Of a DNA stretch of 9,174 bases, positions 1 to 5,725 are shown in pieces. This stretch comes from Gemmataceae bacterium (lineage in GTDB: Bacteria > Planctomycetota > Planctomycetia > Gemmatales > Gemmataceae), in NCBI GenBank assembly GCA_025056835.1, contig JANWVS010000048.1:1-9174 (forward strand). The letters run 5' to 3'. Position numbers and translations under genes: made by a program. The notes under the pieces were generated by a model. That model ran no database searches, was not told the origin of the DNA, and was given only the letters and a program-made list of their open reading frames with translations. Numbering within the stretch: the first letter of the stretch is position 1; each line of letters starts with the position of its first letter.

Positions 1-770
1 CCGGCGTTCGCGAAAGGTTGAGTCGAGCGACGGGAGTGGAAGCTGTCGATTGCCGGCGGTTACGCGAGGCCCTGGGACGACTGTTCGAGCGATTCACTAG
101 CCGCGGGGCGAAAGCTTGTGCCATTTCGTTGCCGCCGCAGTTCATTCCCGCTCCGGTTTCTGCTGAGCAGCTGTCCCAAGCCTTGACGGATTTTTACCGC
201 GACCAAGGCGACGCATCATCTCGGGCCGTCGTCGTGCAGGGAGTCTTTTGGTTTCTGGCCGAATTGTGCCGCGAATTTCGCTGGCCGTTCGACCTGATGA
301 TTGGGGTCAATCGCAAGGTGTATGCGCACGGGGTCTTCCAAGGACAAGACTTATTCGATCAGCGAACTTCGCTGGTGCAGTACGCGGAACTATTCAATGC
401 CTTCCCCGATGTGATCTTTCCTGTCTCTGTGTTGAGCAGTGTTCAGAACCAAGAATTGGTCAGCTTTAGTTGGATCTTCCCCAACGTCGTGACGAACGGC
501 CACTGGTGGTATTCGAACATCCCGACGTTCATCGACCGCGATGCCCGCGCTCGGCTTCAGGCCGTGCCGAAAACCAAGCAGCTCGGCTACTACAGCGATG
601 CCTACAAGCTGGAATTCGTCTTGCCGAAGTTCAACATGTACCGAGCGATCCTCGCCCAAATCCTGGCGGACGATTTCGTCCGCTCGGGGCGGTACAGCGA
701 AACCCAAGCAGTGGACCTCGCGCGGTTGTTGTTGCGTGAAAACAGCTGCCGCATCTTTCACTTGTCATGA
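1..770 (+). CDS. Glucuronate isomerase (UxaC)-family protein, 5'-truncated by window edge
   Basis: The reading frame is open from the first bases (first whole codon at 3) to a TGA at 768-770, so about 256 residues of the C-terminal part are visible and the true start lies left of the window; the TTG at 18 is only the first possible start inside it. The C-terminal pattern fits the uronate isomerase family of the amidohydrolase superfamily. A G-H-W-W-Y-S segment (about 498-515) matches the family's GWWF-type motif. It is followed by a Y-Y-S-D-A-Y-K segment whose Asp (597-599) sits where the family has its TDSR-type metal or catalytic Asp. An F-N-M-Y-R-A-I-L helix and an R-I-F-H-L end then resemble the family's RRIL and AxRYF segments. 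Known UxaC interconverts uronates and keto-uronates in the cytoplasm. Here Asp is kept but the following Arg is replaced by Tyr, so the substrate may differ. The N-terminal metal-binding HxH region is outside the window. Family is fairly secure; exact reaction is inferred. Confidence 0.72.
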   Translation, partial: GVRERLSRATGVEAVDCRRLREALGRLFERFTSRGAKACAISLPPQFIPAPVSAEQLSQALTDFYRDQGDASSRAVVVQGVFWFLAELCREFRWPFDLMIGVNRKVYAHGVFQGQDLFDQRTSLVQYAELFNAFPDVIFPVSVLSSVQNQELVSFSWIFPNVVTNGHWWYSNIPTFIDRDARARLQAVPKTKQLGYYSDAYKLEFVLPKFNMYRAILAQILADDFVRSGRYSETQAVDLARLLLRENSCRIFHLS

Positions 771-782
771 TCGGTACGTTCA

Positions 783-836
783 ATTTGCCATGATCCGGTG
801 GCGGTGCCGTCAACAAATCATGGGACAATTTGGCAC
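783..836 (+). repeat. Inverted repeat / possible structured 3' region after the isomerase gene
   Basis: AATT-TG-CCATGAT (783-794) is complementary to ATCATGG-GAC-AATT (817-830) apart from a small internal bulge, leaving a 22-base loop. A GTGCC inside the loop (804-808) can also pair with GGCAC just after the stem (832-836), giving an alternative or pseudoknotted fold. It starts 12 bases after the isomerase stop codon. No T-run follows it, so it is not a standard intrinsic terminator. It may be an mRNA 3'-end structure or chance. Confidence 0.3.
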
Positions 837-1025
837 GACTACTGCGCCGCTCAGGCACACACGACCGTTGATGTAACGTGTGAAAAGAGCTTGTCAAACG
901 TCGTGAGCCTGTCCACAAGAGCATGATGCAACGTCAGTTGCGATGCACTCTGCCGACGGTCGCGCGCTGCGGCATGAGCCTTGCAAGGAACCTAATACAC
1001 GAATCAGGCAGGCGAGCTTGACAGG

Positions 1026-1033
1026 AAGGAGGT
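1026..1033 (+). promoter_or_regulatory. Strong Shine-Dalgarno of hsp20
   Basis: AAGGAGGT ends 5 bases before the ATG at 1039. This nearly complete anti-16S match decides the start: an upstream in-frame ATG at 943 would add 32 residues but has no such site and no family resemblance. Confidence 0.85.
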
Positions 1034-1038
1034 GGCTT

Positions 1039-1494
1039 ATGTTCGGGCTGACCCGTGTTCCGGAACGGGAAGCCCGGCGGGAGCGCAATCCGCTGGCCCT
1101 GTTCCGCAATGAGATGGACGAGCTGTTTCGTCGATTTTTGGAGGAATGGAGAGCACCGGACGAGTCTTTCTGGACCATGCCGAGTTGGGAATGGGAGGAG
1201 ACCGAGAAAGAGTATGTCGGTCGAGCGCCCGTACCTGGCTTCGCGCCGAACGAAATCGACGTTCGTCTCAGCGGCAACGAACTGATGGTTCGTGCCGAAC
1301 ATCGCGAGGAAGGCAGAGGGCCTGAGAAGACCGACGGCCGTTACGAGCGCTGGGGCCGATTCGAACGGCGTGTAACATTACCCCCCGGAGTCGACGTCAA
1401 CCGTGTGGAAGCAATGTGCCGCAACGGCATGCTCGAAATCCACATGCCCCGGCTTCCTGAAGCGAAAGTGCGGTCGATTCCGGTCAAGGGTTAG
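1039..1494 (+). CDS. Small heat-shock protein, Hsp20/alpha-crystallin family
   Basis: This 151-residue protein is an ATP-independent holdase chaperone that would bind unfolding proteins in the cytoplasm and assemble into oligomers. Residues 1-57 form a charged N-terminal arm rich in Arg, Glu and Trp. The alpha-crystallin domain spans about 58-145. It starts with V-P-G-F-A-P-N-E-I-D-V, continues through R-Y-E-R-W-G-R-F-E-R-R-V-T-L-P-P-G-V, and ends in the family signature A-x-x-x-N-G-x-L (A125 to L132), with Met in place of the usual Val. The tail carries an I-P-V motif (147-149), equivalent to the IxI/V motif that docks between dimers. Length is normal for the family. The ATG at 1039 follows a near-perfect Shine-Dalgarno. 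The gene appears monocistronic, with a hairpin terminator 36 bases after its stop. A GC-rich hairpin covers the first codons (1043-1077) and could temper translation. Confidence 0.93.
   Translation: MFGLTRVPEREARRERNPLALFRNEMDELFRRFLEEWRAPDESFWTMPSWEWEETEKEYVGRAPVPGFAPNEIDVRLSGNELMVRAEHREEGRGPEKTDGRYERWGRFERRVTLPPGVDVNRVEAMCRNGMLEIHMPRLPEAKVRSIPVKG
1043..1077 (+). promoter_or_regulatory. Nested hairpin at the start of the hsp20 coding region (candidate translational control element)
   Basis: CGGGCT (1044-1049) pairs with AGCCCG (1071-1076), extendable by a U-G pair (1043/1077). Inside it CCCGT (1052-1056) pairs with ACGGG (1065-1069). The arms are separated by a 2-versus-1-base internal loop and the apical loop is 8 bases. 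The stem starts two bases after the ATG, within the ribosome footprint. Heat-shock genes of this family are often controlled by RNA thermometers, but those usually hide the Shine-Dalgarno, which is free here. Regulation is therefore inference. Confidence 0.35.
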
Positions 1495-1529
1495 GCAAAC
1501 CTCCGAGCGACGGTTTGTTTCGTGCTTGT

Positions 1530-1590
1530 GCAACCTCGCGACATCTCCTCGGGGGAGGTGTGTCGGCGAGGTTGCCTTGTTGTTAATGTG
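1530..1590 (+). terminator. Rho-independent-type terminator of hsp20
   Basis: GCAACCTCGC (1530-1539) pairs perfectly with GCGAGGTTGC (1566-1575). The inner bases continue with GACA/TGTC and TCTCC/GGAGG pairing with small bulges, making a long GC-rich stem. It is followed by a T-rich stretch (CTTGTTGTT, 1576-1584). It lies 36 bases after the hsp20 stop. The flank on the minus strand is not T-rich, so it is directed mainly at plus-strand transcription. Confidence 0.75.
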
Positions 1591-1689
1591 TCCCGCGCGG
1601 CGATGGGAATTATCGTTTTCCGGCAGCGGCGCACCCTCCAACGGCTTTTCCGTCAGTCAACATCGGAGCAAACGATCCACCAAGGCAAT

Positions 1690-3015
1690 TCAACTCAGTC
1701 CATTGAGCCGACCGGTGCTGTCGCCCAACCGATCGACGGGGCAATCCATGCGATCCAACAAGGCCAGCCAGAGGTTGTTGAGCGGAGTTTCGCGGCGGTA
1801 GCGAACGTGTCGTCCAGAACGAAGGTTTCCACATCCCTTGCCGGCGAGCAGAATCGGCAAATCGTCGTGGTTATGACGATTGCCATCGGAATTGCCGCTG
1901 CCGTAGACCACCATGCAATGATCCAGCAACGTGCCATCGCCTTCCTGAGTATTTTTGAGTTTGTTCAGGAAGTAAGCGAACTGCTGCATGTGGAAGATGT
2001 TGATTTGCCGAATTTTGCCCTGCTTGACCGGGTTGTTCTCGTGGTGCGAGAGATCATGATGTCCTTCAGGAACTCCAATAAACGAGTACGAGCGATTGCT
2101 GCCTTCATTGGCAAAGACGAAGGTTGCCACCCGCGTTGAATCGGTCTGGAAGGCGAGGACGAGAAGATCGGCCAAGAGCCGGAGGTGCTCGGCATAGCTG
2201 GGAATCGTGCCGGGCACTTGGATATCGGGCGGAGTCGGTTGCGGGAGGCGAGACGCCCGCGCGATACGCTCTTCGATGTCGCGGATGGCGGCGAAATATT
2301 CTTCAAGCTTTCGTCGGTCGTTGGCACCAAGCCGATTTCGCAGGTTCGCCGAATCCTCGCGCACGAAATCGAGAATGCTGCGGCGATTTTGCTCGCGCCG
2401 CGCGCGATCAGTGCCGCCGGTATTGCCAAACAACCGCTCGAACACCTGCCGCGGATGGACGAGCTTCGGCATGGGAGTGGTCGGCGAACGCCAGGAAATC
2501 GTCGAGGAATACACGCAGCTGTAGCCCGAATCACAGTTGCCAGCCATCGCGCTGGGGTCACAACCGATCTCAAGCGACGATAGCCGCGTCTGATCGCCAA
2601 TACGAGCCGCGGCCACTTGATCGACACTGACGCCGGCCCGAATGTCGGCACCGTCGGTTTTGCGCGGCTGGCAGCCTGTGAGGAACGCAGCCATGGCGCG
2701 AGCATGATCACCGGGTCCGTCGCCATTGGCTCGAGCCTTATCCGCGGTCAGCCCCGTGAGGACCAGCAAATGATCTTTGAACGGTGTCAACGGCTCCAAA
2801 ATCCGCGGAAGTTCGCCAAGCGCCCCTTCACCTCGCGGTGTCCAGTCCGGCATGTGCACGCCATTAGGCACGTAGAAAAACGCCATTCGGTTCGGAGCCC
2901 GGCGAGCCGGCGCCTCTGCCCACGCCGTCAGCGGTCCCATCGCCTCGAGCCACGGCAAGGCGAGGCTGACACCCATCCCCTGAAGCATGGTTCGACGCGA
3001 AATCGGAGTAGTCAT
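1690..3015 (-). CDS. DUF1552 family protein, probably exported by the Tat pathway
   Basis: The 441-residue protein belongs to the DUF1552 family, abundant in planctomycetes; its biochemical role is not established. The N-terminus (S-R-R-T-M-L-Q-G, residues 6-13, then a hydrophobic stretch) resembles a twin-arginine export leader. An A-F-F-Y-V-P-N-G-V-H segment follows at 45-54. Conserved blocks include N-E-G-S-N-R-S-Y (303-310), G-H-H-D-L-S-H-H (318-325) and G-S-G-N-S-D-G-N-R-H-N-H-D-D-L-P (372-387). These His/Asp-rich stretches suggest metal or phosphate chemistry, and the family is often compared with sulfatase-like or DUF1501 proteins, but that is inference. The C-terminal G-D-S-T-G-R-L-N-G-L is a typical family ending, so the protein looks complete. 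The ATG overlaps the TGA of the upstream DUF1592 gene (ATGA), and AAAGGA at 3025-3030 gives a ribosome site 9 bases away. Co-translation of the pair is likely. Family confident; function unknown. Confidence 0.9.
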   Translation of the reverse strand: MTTPISRRTMLQGMGVSLALPWLEAMGPLTAWAEAPARRAPNRMAFFYVPNGVHMPDWTPRGEGALGELPRILEPLTPFKDHLLVLTGLTADKARANGDGPGDHARAMAAFLTGCQPRKTDGADIRAGVSVDQVAAARIGDQTRLSSLEIGCDPSAMAGNCDSGYSCVYSSTISWRSPTTPMPKLVHPRQVFERLFGNTGGTDRARREQNRRSILDFVREDSANLRNRLGANDRRKLEEYFAAIRDIEERIARASRLPQPTPPDIQVPGTIPSYAEHLRLLADLLVLAFQTDSTRVATFVFANEGSNRSYSFIGVPEGHHDLSHHENNPVKQGKIRQINIFHMQQFAYFLNKLKNTQEGDGTLLDHCMVVYGSGNSDGNRHNHDDLPILLAGKGCGNLRSGRHVRYRRETPLNNLWLALLDRMDCPVDRLGDSTGRLNGLS

Positions 3016-5333
3016 GGGTCCTGGTCCTTTCCTCGGCGTAAACGGAACGGGTCGCTCTTGGCAATTTCGACCACCATTGTCTGGAATCGGTAGTCGTTCT
3101 TAGCCAAAGCGGCCACGATCTGGTCGACTGCTGGCTTGTCGTACCAATCCAACCCTCGACCTAAACCATAGATTAACATCTTTTCAACCAAACAACGAGC
3201 GAAGAGTTCCTTTTTTTGCAGAAGAATTTTCTTGAGTTCCTGAGGTCCTTTGAACGTCTGTCCATTAGGCAGTGAACCAGACGGGTCGATCGGCTCGCCA
3301 TTTTCCGTCGTCCGAAACTTGCCGATGGCGTTGTAGTTTTCAAAGGCGAGGCCCAGCGGATCCATCTTCGCGTGGCAATTGGCGCAGGCGGGATCCTTGC
3401 GATGTTGTTCCAGCCGTTGCCGCAAGGTTCCTTTCAGTTCTTTCTTGTTATCGTTGTCCGGCAGTTCGGGCACGTTCGGCGGCGGTGGCGGCGGCGGTGT
3501 GCCCAGTAGTTGTTCCAACACCCATTTTCCGCGTTTGACCGGGTTCGTTCGGGTTGGGTTCGAGTTGACGGTCAGGATGCTCGCTTGGGTCAGCAGGCCG
3601 CCGCGCTCGTTCGTCTTGAAAATTACTTTCTCGAATTTCTCATTGCCTCCAAAGCGGCCGAAACCGGTGCTCTTGCCCGGGTAAGGAATGCCATAATGCT
3701 TGGCGAGCCGTTCGTTCACGAAGCTGTAATTGCTATCGATCAAGTCGAGAATGCTGCGGTCCTCGCGAACGATTTCGCCGAAGAACAGTTGAGTTTCCTT
3801 CAGCATGTCGTTACGGAGTTTGTCGTTGAATTCGGGAAAACGGTCCGGGTCGGGACTGAAGTTGCGCAACGGCCGCAGCTGAAGCCATTGCATCGAGAAG
3901 TTCTCGATCAGGGCAGCCGATTTCGGGTCTTTCAACATGCGGCGCACTTGCGCCTCAATGTTGGCATGGAGTTGTTTGGACGCTGCCAAGGCGAACAATT
4001 CGTCGTCAGGCATCGAACTCCACAAGAAATACGAGAGTCGGCAGGCCAATTGATAATCATCGATCGGATGCGGATCCGGTGTGTCGGGGCGGTCGTCGAG
4101 TTCGACACGGAACAAGAATTTCGGCGAACACAGCACTGCTTGCATAGCCAACCCGATGCCGGCCTCCCAACTTTCGCCGCGTTGCTCGGTTTGCTCGACG
4201 AGTTTGGCCAAGCGTTCGATTTCGTCGGGCGTCGCAGGTCGGCGATAAGCCTTGCTGGCAAAGCGCCCGAGAATGTCGCGCGTCTTCGCGGCTTTCGTGG
4301 TGGCGGTTGTGGCTAGCAGCTTGCGGTGCGTTGCCGGATAGGGGTCGGCCGGGCCGAATAACTCAAACCATTCGACCGAGACGCTCCGCGGCGGGTCGCC
4401 GCCCGGGTTGAGCAGCTTGGCGGCAAAGCGCGTGTTGGCGCCCTCTTTGAGGTGAAGCTTCGCTTCGTAAACGTCGCCGCGTTTTTCACCCGTCTTGACC
4501 TCCACGACTTTTAACTCTTTATCGTCGGCCAACAGCGCCACGCGCGGCGGCTCCGAGTCAGACGACTTGCCGTACATCTTTACCCGAAACGTGTATTCGC
4601 CGTCCTGCGACACTTTGATCAAGGCGTGCAACCGGTCCTTTGTCAGTTCCCGGAAGCGCAGATCCTTGATCTGGGCCGGTTCGAGAAAGCGGGCAATCAC
4701 GCGGCGGCTGCCCGGCTTGGGAGGGGGACCAACGACGATGGCCCGCGCGATGATCGCCTCGGCCGCGGCCAGGTAGCGCTCCATCAGCAACGGCGAGATC
4801 GTGAGCACGTCGCCAATGTTGTCGAAGCCGTAGCCGACGTCGTCGGCGGGAAAGTCGTCGGCCGGGTTGAAATCGACCCCTACGAGATCGCGAATGGTGT
4901 TGTTGTACTCGGTCCGGTTGAGCCGGCGCATGGTCACGCGCCCCGGATCGCGCCGAGCTTGGCGATCATGTTTTTCAAAAATACCGCCGATGATCTGAAG
5001 AAACGCTTCGGTTTCCTCCAGCTTCGGCCGTGGCCGCTCCGGCGGTGGCATCTCGCCGGACGTCACCATTTGCACCACCGCGTTCCAGCGCTTGCGGTCC
5101 TTCAAAACGCCGGCCTCGTCTTGATACACGTGCAGCGCCAGTCCTGCCCGCTGTTTTTCGGCGCCGTGGCACGCATAGCAGTGTTTGGCGAGATAGGCCA
5201 GCGCCGCCGGCGGCAGCGCCGGCGACCCCTTGCCCTGCGCGGCGACCGATGCCGACTTGGACTGCCAGGTACCAACCAGACAGACCAAGACCGCGCTAAG
5301 CAAGCACAGCCCACCGAAAATGCGCCGATCCAT
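3012..5333 (-). CDS. Planctomycete DUF1592-type multidomain protein with cytochrome-c-like motifs (DUF1587/1595/1592/1588/1585)
   Basis: This 773-residue protein has a signal peptide-like N-terminus (residues 1-33, hydrophobic core L-L-S-A-V-L-V-C-L-V) and should act outside the cytoplasmic membrane. Domains in order: a PSCyt1-like haem-binding segment with C-Y-A-C-H at 52-56; DUF1587 (about 137-200, R-L-N-R-T-E-Y-N-N-T-I-R-D-L-V-G); a beta-rich segment of carbohydrate-binding-module type (about 235-327); DUF1595 (about 350-412); DUF1592 (about 422-550); DUF1588 (about 570-675) with the family's poly-proline run (613-619) and a second CxxCH (C650, C653, H654); and DUF1585 (about 694-765). Length and order match full-size family members. 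Two CxxCH motifs suggest covalent c-type haem and electron transfer, perhaps tied to polysaccharide use; no activity has been firmly assigned to the family. It is the first gene of a two-gene operon with DUF1552. The ATG at 5333 has only a weak ribosome site. Confidence 0.92.
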   Translation of the reverse strand: MDRRIFGGLCLLSAVLVCLVGTWQSKSASVAAQGKGSPALPPAALAYLAKHCYACHGAEKQRAGLALHVYQDEAGVLKDRKRWNAVVQMVTSGEMPPPERPRPKLEETEAFLQIIGGIFEKHDRQARRDPGRVTMRRLNRTEYNNTIRDLVGVDFNPADDFPADDVGYGFDNIGDVLTISPLLMERYLAAAEAIIARAIVVGPPPKPGSRRVIARFLEPAQIKDLRFRELTKDRLHALIKVSQDGEYTFRVKMYGKSSDSEPPRVALLADDKELKVVEVKTGEKRGDVYEAKLHLKEGANTRFAAKLLNPGGDPPRSVSVEWFELFGPADPYPATHRKLLATTATTKAAKTRDILGRFASKAYRRPATPDEIERLAKLVEQTEQRGESWEAGIGLAMQAVLCSPKFLFRVELDDRPDTPDPHPIDDYQLACRLSYFLWSSMPDDELFALAASKQLHANIEAQVRRMLKDPKSAALIENFSMQWLQLRPLRNFSPDPDRFPEFNDKLRNDMLKETQLFFGEIVREDRSILDLIDSNYSFVNERLAKHYGIPYPGKSTGFGRFGGNEKFEKVIFKTNERGGLLTQASILTVNSNPTRTNPVKRGKWVLEQLLGTPPPPPPPNVPELPDNDNKKELKGTLRQRLEQHRKDPACANCHAKMDPLGLAFENYNAIGKFRTTENGEPIDPSGSLPNGQTFKGPQELKKILLQKKELFARCLVEKMLIYGLGRGLDWYDKPAVDQIVAALAKNDYRFQTMVVEIAKSDPFRLRRGKDQDP

Positions 5334-5388
5334 CTCTGACCCGGACCAAGGGTCTGTAAGGAAAGATTCAATTCAGGCAGGTGAATAT

Positions 5389-5417
5389 ATCCTATGGGAC
5401 TGGGTCGTCTATTGCAA
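5389..5417 (-). promoter_or_regulatory. Candidate sigma-70 promoter of the DUF1592-DUF1552 operon
   Basis: Read on the minus strand, TTGCAA (5412-5417) and TAGGAT (5389-5394) are separated by exactly 17 bases, each matching 4 of 6 consensus bases. The region around the -10 is A/T-rich (AGGATATATTC) in an otherwise GC-rich sequence. The start codon lies about 55 bases downstream of the -10 box. No regulator site is recognised. Confidence 0.38.
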
Positions 5418-5480
5418 CTCTTTCTTTTCCGAGCGAGGGGCAGGGCCGTTTGATGGTGGTCCGAGCCGCTGTCTCCAAGC

Positions 5481-5495
5481 AAGCCGGGCCGGCTT
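5481..5495. repeat. Perfect 7-1-7 palindrome, possible operator
   Basis: AAGCCGG and CCGGCTT flank a single central G. It lies about 64 bases upstream of the candidate -35 box of the DUF1592 operon, at a distance where an activator could bind. It could equally be a chance GC-rich palindrome. Confidence 0.3.
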
Positions 5496-5725
5496 CCGAC
5501 CGACGCACAACGACTTGGGGCACAACCACACGGACCGGGAGACAGGGTAACCGCACCGCAGCGCCGGCGAAAAAGCGATCAAGCCGTGGCGGTTGCGAGG
5601 CAAGTCGGTCTGGCGCCGCCCTGCCGCGGCCCGCGCAGGCGCGAAAGCCTACCATCGTCGTTGGTCCATTGCCGCACCGTTGGTCCGAGTCGTTGCTTGG
5701 AGTAGAGGACTCGCCGTCGCTTGCT

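Larger units (their letters stand above)
771..1038. other. Non-coding gap upstream of hsp20
   Basis: These 268 bases separate the isomerase-family gene from hsp20. No convincing gene is present. They hold the inverted repeat at 783-836, a CACACG/CGTGTG pair (858-863 with 877-882), a short hairpin GCAAC-GTCA-GTTGC at 928-941 that extends to GCAT...ATGC (921-946), and the hsp20 Shine-Dalgarno. I looked for a CIRCE element and for a sigma-32-type promoter and found neither. No sigma-70 promoter could be placed with confidence. Confidence 0.5.
5334..5725. other. 392-base non-coding region between the ABC ATPase and the DUF1592 operon
   Basis: Open frames crossing this stretch have compositions unlike real proteins and I see no family match, so I call no gene. 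It contains the candidate promoter (5389-5417), a 15-base palindrome AAGCCGG-G-CCGGCTT (5481-5495), and a direct repeat of CGTTGGTCC (5659-5667 and 5678-5686, 19-base period). I see no clear terminator after the ATPase gene. Confidence 0.5.

Noticed and set aside
613..619. Seven-proline run in the DUF1592-type protein (residue numbers)
   Set aside because: Striking, but this run is a regular feature of the DUF1588 region in planctomycete members rather than an anomaly.
1018..1023. TTGACA upstream of hsp20 as a -35 box
   Set aside because: It lies 16 bases before the start codon, leaving no room for a -10 box ahead of the gene.
943..1038. Upstream in-frame extension of hsp20 from the ATG at 943
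   Set aside because: The 32 extra residues are unlike Hsp20 proteins and the ideal Shine-Dalgarno at 1026-1033 points to the ATG at 1039.
1641..1653. ACGG-CTTTT-CCGT hairpin as terminator for DUF1552
   Set aside because: Only four base pairs and no T-run on the minus-strand side; too weak to call.
1522..2139. 205-codon plus-strand open frame
   Set aside because: It runs through the hsp20 terminator hairpin and lies antisense to the conserved C-terminus of DUF1552; no family resemblance.
1965..2726. 253-codon minus-strand open frame inside the DUF1552 gene
   Set aside because: Same strand, different frame of a confident gene; the product is an Arg/Ser/Pro-rich shadow.
3510..4316. 268-codon open frame on the plus strand opposite the DUF1592 gene
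   Set aside because: It is antisense to a well-supported conserved domain region, shows no recognisable family and arises from codon bias in GC-rich DNA.
4626..5339. 237-codon plus-strand open frame opposite the DUF1592 N-terminus
   Set aside because: Antisense shadow of a region encoding the signal peptide, CxxCH and DUF1587.
5392..5655. 87-codon minus-strand open frame in the same non-coding region, considered as a missing permease remnant
   Set aside because: No membrane-spanning segments and no resemblance to ABC-2 permeases; it also overlaps the candidate promoter.
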